A DNA stretch of 33,409 nt from Symbiodinium natans (taxonomy: Eukaryota; Sar; Dinophyceae; Suessiales; Symbiodiniaceae), in the NCBI GenBank assembly GCA_905221605.1, contig CAJNDS010001126.1, positions 1 to 33,409 on the forward strand, given 5' to 3'. Positions 24,301 to 33,329 of this stretch are shown here, piece after piece. The translations under genes were made by a program, and so were the position numbers. How positions within the stretch are numbered: position 1 is the first letter of the stretch; every line of letters begins with the position of its first letter. The notes beneath the pieces are model-generated. The model worked only from the letters and a program-made list of their open reading frames with translations. It made no database searches and was not told where the DNA came from.

Positions 24301-27300
24301 CTTGCCATGCCTCACACAGATACCAGCAAATCACAGGCAACAAATCGTATTTCTTGCCATGTCTCACGTAGATACCAGCAAATCACAGGCAACAAATCGT
24401 ACTTCTTGCCATGTCTCAGACAGATACCAGCAAATCACAGGCAACAAGTCGTATATCTTGCCATGCCTCACACAGATATCAGCAAATCACAGGCAACAAT
24501 TCGTACATCTTGCCATGTCTCACGCAGATACCATCAAATCACAGGCAACAAATCGTACTTCTTGCCATGTCTCACGCAGATACCAGCAAATCACAGGCAA
24601 CAAATCGCATGTCTTGCCATATCTCATGCAGATACCAACAAATCGCAGGCAACAAATCGTACTTCTTGCCATGTCTCACACAGATGCCAGCAAATCACAG
24701 TCAACAAATCGTACTTCTTGCCATGCCTCACACAGATACCAGCAAATCACAGACAACAAATCGTACTTCTTGCCATGTCTCACGCAGATACCAGCAAATC
24801 ACAGGCAACAAATCGTACTTCTTGCCATGTCTCACGCAGATGCCAGCAAATCACAGGCAACAAATCGTCCTTCTTGCCATGTCTCACGCAGATACCAGCA
24901 AATCACAGGCAACATATCGTACTTCTTGCCATGTCTCACGCAGATGCCAGCAAATCACAGGCAACAAATCGTACTTCTTGCCATGTCTCACGCAGATATC
25001 AGCAAATCACAGGCAACAAATCGTACATCTTGCCATGCCTAACACAGATGGCAAATCATGGGCAATAAGTCATACATCTTGCCATGCCTCACCCACATAC
25101 CAGCAAATCACAGGCAACAAAATCGTTCATCTTGCCATGTCTCACGCAGATACCAGCAAATCACAGGCAACAAATCGTACATCTTGCCATGTCTCCCACA
25201 GATACCAGCAAATCACAGGCAACAAATCGTACTTCTTGCCATGTCTCACACAGATACCAGCAAATCACAGACGACAAGTCATACTTCTTGCCATGTCTCA
25301 CACAGATACCAGCAAATCACAGGCAACAAATCGTACTGCTTGCCATGCCTCACGCAGATACCAGCAAATCATAGATAACAAATCGTACTTCTTGCCATGT
25401 CTCACGCAGATACCAGCAAATCACAGGCAACAAATCGTACTTCTTGCCATGTCTCACGCAGATTGCAGCGAATCACAGGCAACAAATCGTACTTCTTGCC
25501 ATGTCTCACGCAGACACCAGCAAATCACAGGCAACAAATCGTACTTCTTGCCATGTCCCATGCAGATACCAGCAAATCACAGGCAACAAATCGTAATTCT
25601 TGCCATGTCTCACACACATACCAGCAAAACATTGGCAACAAATCATACTTCTTGCCATTTTACACACAAATATCGAAATCGCAGGCAACAAATCATACTT
25701 CTTGCCATGTCTCACACAGATACCAGCAAATCACAAGCAACAAATCGTACTTGTTGCCATGTCTCACGCAGATACCAGCAAATCACAGGCAACAAATCGT
25801 GCTTCTTGCCATGTCTCACGCAGATACCAGCAAATCACAGGCAACACATCGTACTTCTTGCCATGTCTCACGCAGATGCCAGCAAATCACAGGCAACAAA
25901 CCGTCCTTCTTGCCATGTCTCACGCAGATACCAGCAAATCACACTCAACAAATCGTACTTCTTGCCATGTCTCATGCAGATGCCAGCAAATCACAGGCAA
26001 CAAATCGTACTTCTTGTCATGTCTCACGCAGATATCAGCAAATCACAGGCAACAAATCGTTCATCTTGCCATGCCTAACACAGATGGCAAATCATGGGCA
26101 ATAAATCATACATCTTGCCATGCCTCACCCACATACCAGCAAATCACAGGCAACAAATCGTTCTTCTTGCCATGTCTCACACAGATACCAGCAAATCACA
26201 GGCAACAAATCGTACTTCTTGCCATGTCTCACGCAGATACCAGCAAATCACAGGCAACAAGTCGTATATCTTGCCATGTCTCACACAGATACCAGCAAAT
26301 CACAGGCAACAAATCGTACATCTTGCCATGCCTAACTCAGATAACAAATCATAGGCAACGAATCGTGCATCTTGCCATGCCTCACACAGATACCAGCAAA
26401 TCATAGGCAACAAATCGTACTTCTTGCCATGTCTCACGCCGATACCAGCAAATCACAGGCAACAAATCGTACTTCTTGCCAGTCTCACGTAGATTGCAAC
26501 GAATCACATGCAACAAATCGTACTTCTTGCCATGTCTCACGCAGACACCAGCAAATCACAGGCAACAAATCGTACTTCTTGCCAGGTCAGACGCAGATAC
26601 CAGCAAATCAGAGGCAACATCATCGTACATCTTGCCATGCCTCGCACAGATACCAGCAAATCACAGGCAACAAGTCGTACATCTCGCCATCTCAGACACC
26701 GATAGCAAATCATGGTCAACAAATCGTACATCTTGCCATGCGTCACACTTATACCAGCCAAACACTGGCAACAAATCATACTTCTTGCCAGTACTCACAC
26801 AGATATCAGCACTCGCAGGCAACAAATCTTACTTGTTGCCATGCCTCAGACAGATACTAGCAAATCACAGGCAACAGATCGTACTTCTTGCCATGTCTCA
26901 GGCAGATACCAGCAAATCACAGGCAACAAATCGTACTTCTTGCCATGTCTCACGCAGATACCAGCAAATCACAGGCAACAAATCGTACTTCTTGCCATGT
27001 CTCACGCAGACACTAGCAAATCACAGGCAACAAACCGTGCATCTGACCATGCCTCACACAGATACCAGCAAATGACAGGCGACAAATCGGACTTCTTGCC
27101 ATGTCTCACACAGATACCAGCAAATCACAGGCAACAAATCGTACATCTTGCCATGTCTCACGCAAATACCAGCAAATCACAGGCAAATCGTACTTCTTGC
27201 CACGTCTCAACCAAATCAGAAATAACAAATCGTACATCTTGCCATGTCTCACGCAGATATCAGCAAATCACAGGCAACAAATCGTACTTCTTGCCATGTC

Positions 27301-29860
27301 TCACAGAGATGCCAGCAAATCTCAGGCAACAAATCGTACATCTTGCCATGTCTCACACAGATTCCAGCAAATCACAGGCAACAAATCGTACATCTTGCCA
27401 TGTCTCACGCAGATACCAGCAAATCACAGGCAACAAATCGTACTTCTTGCCATGTCTTACACAGATACCAGCAAATCACAGGCAACAAATCGTACATCTT
27501 GCCATGTCTCACGCAGATACCAGCAAATCACAGGCAACAAATCGTACATCTTGCCATGTCTCACGCAGATACCAGCAAATCACAGGCAACAAATCGTACT
27601 TCTTGCCATGCCTCACACAGATACCAGCAAATCACAGGCAACAAATCGTACTTCTTGCCATGTCTCACGCAGATACCAGCAAATCACAGGCAAGAATTCG
27701 TACTTCTTGCCATGTCTCACACAGATACCAGCCAATCACAGGCGACAAGTCATAGTTCTTGCCGTGTCTCACACAGATACCAGCAAATCACAGGCAACAA
27801 ATCGTACATCTTGCCATGTCTCACGCAGATACCAGCAAATCACAGGCACCAAATCGTACTTCTTGCCATGTCTCATGCAGATGCCAGCAAATCACAGGCA
27901 ACAAATCGTACTTCTTGCCATGCCTCACACAGATACCAGCAAATCACAGGCAACAAGTCGTATATCTTGCCACGCCTCACACAGATATCAGCAAGTCACA
28001 GGCAACAAATCGTACATCTTGCCATGTCTCACGCAGATACCAGCCAATCACAGGCAACAAATCATACTTCTTGCCATGTCTCACACAGATGCCAGCAAAT
28101 CACAGGCAACAAATCGTACTTCTTGCCATGTCTCACACATATACCAGCAAATCACAGGCAACAAATCGTACTTCTTGCCATGTCTCACGCAGATACCAGC
28201 AAATCACAGGCAACAAATCGTACTTCTTGCCATGTCTCACGCAGATACCAGCAAATCACAGGCAACAAATCGTACTTCTTGCCATGTCTCACGCAGATAC
28301 CAGCAAATCACAGGCAACAAATCTTACATCTTGCCATGTCTCACGCAGATACCAGCAAATCACAGGCAACAAACCGTACTTCTTGCCATATCTCACGCAG
28401 ATACCAGCAAATCACAGGCAACAAATCGTACATCTTGCCATGTCTCACACAGATACCAGCAAATCACAGGCAACAAATCGTACTTCTTGCCATGTCTCAC
28501 GCAGATACCAGCAAATCACAGGCAACAAGTCGTATATCTTGCCATGTCTCACACAGATACCAGCAAATCACAGACGACAGGTCATACTGCGTGCCATGTC
28601 TCACACAGATACCAGCAAATCACAGGCAGCAAATCGTACATCTTGCCATGTCCCACGCAGATACCAGCAAATCACAGGCAACAAATCGTACTTCTTGCCA
28701 TGTCTCACGCAGATACCTGCAAATCACAGGCAACAAATCGTATATCTTGCCATGTCTCATGCAGATACCAGCAAATCACGGTCAACAAATCGTACTTCTT
28801 GCCATGCCTCACACAGATACCAGCAAAACACTGGCAACAAATCATACTTCTTGCCAACTTACACACAGATATCAAAATCGCAGGCAACAAATCGTACATC
28901 TTGCCATGACTCACACAGATACCAGCAAATCCCAGGCGACAAGTCATACTTCTTGCCATGTCTCACACAGATGCCAGCAAATCACAGGCAACAAATCGTA
29001 CTTCTTGCCATGTCTCACGCAGATACCAGCAAATCACAGGCAACAAATCGTACATCTTGCCATGTCTCACGCAGATACCAGCAAATCACAGGCACAAATC
29101 GTACTTCTTGGCATACCTCACGCAGACACCAGCAAATCACAGGCAACAAATCGTACTTCTTGCCATGCCTCATACAGATACCAGCAAATCACAGGCAACA
29201 AATCGTACTTCTTGCCATGTCTCGCGCAGATACTGGCAAATCACTGGCAACAAATCGTACTTCTTGCCATTACTCACACAGATATCAGAAAGCGCAGGCA
29301 ACAAATCGTACTTCTTGCCATGCCTCACGCAGATACCAGCAAATCACAGGCAACAACATCGTATATCTTGCCATGCCTCACACAGATACAAGCAAATCAC
29401 AGGCAACAAATCGTACATCTTGCCATGTCTCATGCAGATACCAGCAAATCTCAGGCAACAAATCGTACTTCTTGCCATGTCTCACGCAGATACCAACAAA
29501 TCACAGGCAACAAATCGTTCATTTTGCCATTACCCGCACAGATACTAGCAAATCACAGGCAACAAAATCGTTCATCTTGCCATGCTTCAAACAGATACCA
29601 GCAAATCACAGGCAACAAGTCGTACATCTTGACATGCCTCGGACAGATACCAAGTCATAGGCAACAAAATCGTATTTCTAACCATGGCTAACACAGATAC
29701 CAGCCTATCACAGGCAACAATTTGTACAAATTGCCATGTCTCACACAGATACCAGCAAATCTCAGGCAACAAATCGTGAATCTTGCCATGCCTCACAGAG
29801 ATACCAGCAAATCACAGACAACAAATCGTGCATCTGACCATGCCTCACTCACACAGATAC
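20585..29860. repeat. Segmental duplication inside the satellite, about 6.3-6.5 kb apart
   Basis: A block of about 2.7-3 kb starting near 20585 recurs near 26851. Shared rare variants include CAGATACTAG (20585 and 26851), ACACTAGC (20741 and 27010), CAAGAATTCG (21383 and about 27691), the TTGCCAACTTACACACAG variant (about 22335 and 28854), and CCATTACCCG (23011 and 29527). Offsets rise from about 6266 to 6516, so the copies differ by whole-unit insertions or deletions. The second copy ends just before the satellite stops at 30011. Confidence 0.75.
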
Positions 29861-30196
29861 CAGCAAATGACAGGCGACAAGTCGTACTTCTTGCCATGTC
29901 TCACTTAGATACCAACAAACACAGGCAACAAATCGTACTTCTTGCCATGTCTCACGCAGATACCAGCAAATCACAGGCAACAAATCGTACTTCTTGCCAT
30001 GTCTCACACAGCAAGCCGATTCAGGTCAAAAAACCCCAAGTAGTTTTGGAAAAATGGGCTAGTTGTAATCTCTTACAAAATGGATTTTCTATAGTGCTTT
30101 TTTAGGTCATTAGGTCATTTTCCCTTTACGAAGGCCAATTTCGAGGCCAATTTCTTTTGACTTTTTTAAGCTTATTTAAGCCAAATCTCTTTGAAT

Positions 30197-30256
30197 GACT
30201 TGTCACGCCTTTTCGAAAAAAAGTTTTTTTGTCGGTCGTAAGCCAAATCTAGGTCA
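30197..30256 (+). repeat. GTCGGTC element, copy 1
   Basis: This copy reads GACTTGTCACGCC, a short variable stretch, an A run, G, a T run, then GTCGGTCGTAAGCC and TAGGTCA. The A-run/G/T-run core is self-complementary. The same order of blocks recurs at 30463 and 30589, and in both orientations near 33139-33254. A 3' half copy (AAGCCGATTCAGGTCA) sits at the satellite junction, about 30013-30028. A conserved position-independent non-coding element suggests a role in replication, transcription or transcript ends, but this is inference. Confidence 0.8.
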
Positions 30257-30315
30257 TTTTCGTTCATTTTTGTTTTTCAAAATGGCTGAAAAAAGGCCAA
30301 TTTCTGGACTTCAGA

Positions 30316-30365
30316 AAATGGTCTGGAAATGGAATGTCCATTCCATTTCCATTTCCAGACCATTT
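30316..30365. repeat. Palindrome 1, asymmetric arms
   Basis: The left arm, AAATGGTCTGGAAATGGAAT plus G (30316-30336), pairs with the right arm at 30339-30365 across a 2-base loop. The right arm carries one extra ATTTCC unit that would bulge out. The stem is otherwise perfect. Confidence 0.85.
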
Positions 30366-30462
30366 CAGTCTTCAAGAGTTCAATTTCAGCTTGATTTTAA
30401 GGCCAATTTCGACAGTTCCATTTCACTTTTCTAAGCCTAATTTATACCGTTTTGAGTCAAAT

Positions 30463-30523
30463 GACTTGTCACGCTCCTCACGAAAAAAGTTTTTTTTGTC
30501 GGTCGTAAGCTTATTTCAGGTCA
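30463..30523 (+). repeat. GTCGGTC element, copy 2
   Basis: It has the same block order as copy 1: GACTTGTCACGC, TCCTCAC, A6-G-T8, GTCGGTCGTAAGC, then TTATTTCAGGTCA. It differs from copy 1 in the variable stretch and the spacer before AGGTCA. A TGACCTT 28 bp further on is the inverse of its terminal AGGTCA, giving a possible small stem. Confidence 0.8.
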
Positions 30524-30588
30524 AATCTGCTATTTTTCACTTTCTGAAATGACCTTAATTTTGTGTTCTCTAAGCTTAATTGGAATTT

Positions 30589-30649
30589 GACTTGTCACGC
30601 TCCTTCCGAAAAAAGTTTTTTTTGTCGGTCGGCTTACCAATTTAGGTCA
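30589..30649 (+). repeat. GTCGGTC element, copy 3
   Basis: It carries GACTTGTCACGC, TCCTTCC, A6-G-T8, GTCGGTCGG, then CTTACCAATTTAGGTCA. It starts 126 bp after copy 2 and ends about 25 bp before a palindrome. Here the block after GTCGGTCG is GCTTACC instead of TAAGCC, close to its reverse complement, so this short block may have been flipped. Confidence 0.8.
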
Positions 30650-30674
30650 AAATAGTTCAATTTCTGGATTTATC

Positions 30675-30725
30675 TTGGGCTTGGAAATTGAAAGTTTACT
30701 TTCAATTTTCAATTTCCAAGCCCAA
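30675..30725. repeat. Palindrome 2, asymmetric arms
   Basis: The left arm, TTGGGCTTGGAAATTGAAAG (30675-30694), pairs with 30699-30725 across a TTTA loop. The right arm has seven extra bases from a repeated TTTTCAA-like unit. The stem is related to palindrome 1 but has different bases on both sides, so pairing is kept. An in-frame TGA at 30689 within it bounds the psaB frame upstream. Confidence 0.85.
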
Positions 30726-30769
30726 TCCCAGTCGAATTAAGGCCATCTTCATCAATTCCTAATGATAGC

Positions 30770-30829
30770 TTTATATCTTTCAATGGTAGATGTGCCACTT
30801 CATGTGCCACTTCAAGATATTTACAAGTA
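30770..30829 (+). other. In-frame upstream extension of psaB without an ATG
   Basis: The psaB frame is open back to a TGA at 30689. The 20 codons directly before the GTG at 30830 resemble the conserved start of PsaB: FISFNGRCATSCATSRYLQV lines up with the family's [20 protein letters not shown] region. No in-frame ATG exists in the open stretch, so translation may begin at a non-ATG codon such as ATA (30773) or ATT (30755), or the start may be supplied in the transcript. A perfect 12-bp tandem duplication, TGTGCCACTTCA at 30791-30802 and 30803-30814, adds four residues. Confidence 0.6.
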
Positions 30830-32806
30830 GTGGCTTCCATTCATGATATAGAATCTTATTTTGGTCTAGATAATACTCTATCTTTAAATCTACAGATCTT
30901 CACAGCACATTGGGCTCACATAAGTATAATCTTAATATGGATATCAAGCAATCTTTATCACATAGCATCCAATGCTAACTACTCCCTCTTGATTAAAAAT
31001 CCAATTCCAAGCATAGCTCAAGCACACAACATCTACGATCCACATTTCACCCCCACAAAGCTTAATCCATATTCCCATACGCCCACCACCTCAATCCTCA
31101 TTACTTACTCAGGAATTTATAACCAAGTCTACACTTCTGGATTTAACACCATTAATCAGATATACAAAATCACCATAATCCACACATGCCTGGCAGTAAT
31201 ATCAATACCAAACGCCAAGATACACATCAAGACTCATTCAACTCTACTCCACAACCTCTACATAAATAAAAGTCAAGTTTACCAAGCTCTTTCCACCTAC
31301 TCCCTAGTCACCATCTCATCTGTTAATATTCGATTCAATTTTCACACAGCTATCCAAATAGGCATTTTCTCAATAGCACACACAGGACATCTTCTAGACA
31401 TCACAATACCAGCCGCCCATAACTACACAGCTACACCTACATCGTACTTCACCCACCTTACATTCCAAGCTACTATAAAATCGAATACAACTTCATTGTA
31501 CCTTACAGATATTGCACATCATCACTTAGCAATTGGTATCACATCCATTCACACAGCTCATCTATATTCCTCTTTCAGAAAAGCGATAGGGACATATATA
31601 CGAGATACATTATATACATCTACCAAGCCACACAGCATAACACACAATTCACTCCACAAGGCCCTCTCACTCATTCTAGCCAGTTGTACAGCACTTACAT
31701 CTACCACCACTCAGCACATATATTCTTTAACACCATACTTTTATTTGTCTTATGATCACACCAAGCATTCATTTATCTATGTCCACCACACTCAGATTGC
31801 ATCATTCTTAAGCATTGGTTCCCATGCACATACAGCTATCACCCTAGTAAGAGATTGGATCACACCAAGAGATTACGATAAGAGCTACCCAACCACTAGA
31901 ATCCATACACATACAGCTGCCATTATCCCACACTTATCCTGGACATGCGTCTACCTTGGTTTTCACACACTAGCAGTATACTCTCATAATGACACATGCA
32001 TAGGATTTAACTCTCCATCTAAGCAAATCTTAATAGAACCAACAAATGCTCAACTTATTCAACAGTCATCAGGAAAAGCTTTATACCCATTCACCATCGC
32101 TACAATGTCGACTTGCAAGAACTATAATAAATCATTTGATTCATTTATACACCCGATCAGTCCAGGTGATTCATATGTACATCATGCAATAGCACTTGGT
32201 TTACACATAAGTGTCCTCATCCTACTAAAAGGAGCTCTTCAAGCTCGTGGATCGTTGCTAATGCCAGACAAGACAGAACACACATTTGGATTTTCATGTG
32301 ATGGACCAGGTAGAGGTGGTACATGTGATATATCAGCTTGGGATTCCTTTTATCTAGCAACATTCTGGATGCTTAATACCAACACATGGATAAGCTTCTA
32401 TTTCCACTACAAGCACCTTACACCTGGTCAATTCTCAGAAAGTTCAACTTATCTAGAATCATGGTTTCGAGATTATCTGTGGTTTAATTCTACACCTTTA
32501 CTTCATGGTTATTCTACACTAGGAGCTAATGATTTATCCGTCCAAACTTGGTCTTTTCTACTTACTCATCTTGCATGGGCAAGTGGATTCATGTTCCTCA
32601 TTAGTTGGAGAGGTTATTTGCAAGAATTAATCGATATCATCCTCTACATGCATTTGAAAACACCAATTCTTATCAATCTTTGGAATGGAGACATTTATAC
32701 ACCTCTCGCTTTATCTATTGTACAAGCTAGGTTTATTGGGCTTGTTCACTTCTCAACTGGTCTAATTTTAACTTACCCTCCTTTTATAATAGGTGCAACA
32801 AGCTGA
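30830..32806 (+). CDS. psaB: Photosystem I P700 chlorophyll a apoprotein A2 (PsaB), divergent
   Basis: PsaB pairs with PsaA in the thylakoid membrane to form the photosystem I core, which binds P700, the electron-transfer chlorophylls, phylloquinone and the FX iron-sulfur cluster. The frame is colinear with PsaB throughout. From the GTG at 30830, residues 230-232 are the AHHHLAI histidines, 377-388 GFHTLAVYSHND, and 451-459 HHAIALGLH. FSCDGPGRGGTCDISAWD has both FX cysteines at 490 and 499; His580 is the expected P700 ligand and Met588 the A0-site Met. CDISAWD and ALSIVQAR favour PsaB over PsaA. At 658 residues (about 680 with the upstream extension) it is shorter than the usual 734 or so. 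Losses fall mainly in the loop after GHLLDITIP and before HPISPGDS. The stop is about four residues before the usual end. Oddities: Leu597 replaces the phylloquinone-stacking Trp, there is no ATG, and base skew changes sharply along the gene. The intact frame and kept ligands argue against a decayed copy. The start codon is uncertain. Confidence 0.95.
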   Translation: MASIHDIESYFGLDNTLSLNLQIFTAHWAHISIILIWISSNLYHIASNANYSLLIKNPIPSIAQAHNIYDPHFTPTKLNPYSHTPTTSILITYSGIYNQVYTSGFNTINQIYKITIIHTCLAVISIPNAKIHIKTHSTLLHNLYINKSQVYQALSTYSLVTISSVNIRFNFHTAIQIGIFSIAHTGHLLDITIPAAHNYTATPTSYFTHLTFQATIKSNTTSLYLTDIAHHHLAIGITSIHTAHLYSSFRKAIGTYIRDTLYTSTKPHSITHNSLHKALSLILASCTALTSTTTQHIYSLTPYFYLSYDHTKHSFIYVHHTQIASFLSIGSHAHTAITLVRDWITPRDYDKSYPTTRIHTHTAAIIPHLSWTCVYLGFHTLAVYSHNDTCIGFNSPSKQILIEPTNAQLIQQSSGKALYPFTIATMSTCKNYNKSFDSFIHPISPGDSYVHHAIALGLHISVLILLKGALQARGSLLMPDKTEHTFGFSCDGPGRGGTCDISAWDSFYLATFWMLNTNTWISFYFHYKHLTPGQFSESSTYLESWFRDYLWFNSTPLLHGYSTLGANDLSVQTWSFLLTHLAWASGFMFLISWRGYLQELIDIILYMHLKTPILINLWNGDIYTPLALSIVQARFIGLVHFSTGLILTYPPFIIGATS

Positions 32807-32827
32807 TCTAGGCCAATCTCTAAGCTC

Positions 32828-32873
32828 GAAATGGAGTTGTGGTGGGTTCTTCCCACCACCACAACTCCATTTC
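32828..32873. terminator. Palindrome 5 just downstream of psaB, possible 3'-end hairpin
   Basis: The left arm, GAAATGGAGTTGTGGTGGG (32828-32846), pairs with 32851-32873 across about four bases. The right arm has three extra bases (one more CCA repeat). It begins 22 bases after the psaB stop. Plastid transcripts often end at or are stabilised by such stem-loops, so an mRNA 3'-end role is likely by position. It also belongs to the island's palindrome family by its lopsided arms. Confidence 0.6.
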
Positions 32874-33007
32874 ACGATGAACTTTATTAGTTGTTGTTGT
32901 TGTTTCAAGTCAAATTGGTCTTGAATGAGTGTTGTTGTAGGTCGAAATGGGCTTAGATTGTTGTTGTTGGCTTGTAGAAGTGTTGTTGGTGGCTTGATGG
33001 TGGCTTG

Positions 33008-33064
33008 AAATGGGCCTGGAAATGGAAATATTTATATTTCCATTTCCATTTCCAGGCCCATTTT
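33008..33064. repeat. Palindrome 3, asymmetric arms
   Basis: The left arm, AAATGGGCCTGGAAATGGAA plus ATA (33008-33030), pairs with the right arm ending at 33064 across a short TTTA loop. The right arm has one extra CATTTC unit. The stem is a variant of palindromes 1, 2 and 4. Confidence 0.85.
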
Positions 33065-33115
33065 ACCCTCGGAAATTAGCCTCACTTTCAGAAAATGCTA
33101 AAATCTTAGATTTTG

Positions 33116-33276
33116 GCCAATTCCTTAGGAAAATTAGGTTGTCACGCGATTCAAGAAAAAAGATTTTTTTGTCGGTCCCTAAGCATTTTGACCTAGCAGG
33201 TCAAAATGCTTAGGAACCGACAAAAAAAACTTTTTTCGCAGAAAGCGTGACAACCTAAATTTCCTAAGGATTTGGC
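33116..33276. repeat. Large inverted repeat of two GTCGGTC elements, ~79-bp arms
   Basis: Left arm 33116-33194 and right arm 33198-33276 are reverse complements with about nine mismatches and a 3-base loop (AGC). Each arm contains one GTCGGTC element: TTGTCACGC, a variable stretch, the A-run/T-run core, GTCGGT, CCTAAGC or its variant, and AGGTCA at the inner end. The mismatches fall largely in the same variable stretch that differs between the direct copies on the left flank. Confidence 0.88.
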
Positions 33277-33329
33277 TATTTTCGTCAAAAATGGCATTTC
33301 CGGAAATTGGCCTCTGCTGGAGGTTGGAA

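Larger units (their letters stand above)
8036..30011. repeat. 52-bp satellite array, more than 400 units
   Basis: The unit is 52 bp and reads AGATACCAGCAAATCACAGG, then CAACAAATCGTACTTCTTGC, then CATGTCTCACGC. Variants are concentrated at a few positions: CACGC or CACAC before AGATACC, CATGTCTC or CATGCCTC, and CGTACTTC or CGTACATC. Rare units lose a block, for example near 11111, 13776 and 24095, or lose six bases (19675, 20709, 27185). Higher-order duplications are visible and listed separately. The + strand lacks stops in all three frames, and 52 is 1 modulo 3, so frames of up to about 1070 codons arise with a 52-residue period. They have no start context, domain or frame preference, so I do not call them genes. 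Confidence 0.96.
30012..30769. other. Non-coding left flank of psaB, built of modular repeats
   Basis: Satellite sequence stops at about 30011 and a different, T-rich sequence class begins. It contains three full copies and one half copy of the ~60-bp GTCGGTC element, two palindromes, and several copies of GGCCAATTTC (about 30134, 30147, 30296 and 30402). No protein-coding frame is convincing; the + frames at 30195-30434 and 30334-30552 translate repeats and palindromes. A promoter for psaB is probably here, but no -35/-10 pair stands out from the A/T runs. Confidence 0.7.

Noticed and set aside
8036-30011. CRISPR array
   Set aside because: Units are head to tail with no unique spacers, no cas genes are near, and the context is eukaryotic.
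30830-32806. psaB as a decayed nuclear copy of plastid DNA (pseudogene)
   Set aside because: The frame is open for the whole length, losses fall in loops, and FX cysteines, P700 His and other conserved motifs remain. Neutral decay would have produced stops and hit these sites. Nuclear location remains possible.
30830-32806. psaA instead of psaB
   Set aside because: The segments CDISAWDSFYLA, ESSTYL, DYLWFNS, LISWRGY and ALSIVQAR match PsaB and not the corresponding PsaA sequence.
33010-33213. 67-codon frame after psaB
   Set aside because: It reads through palindrome 3 and one arm of the large inverted repeat; no protein similarity.
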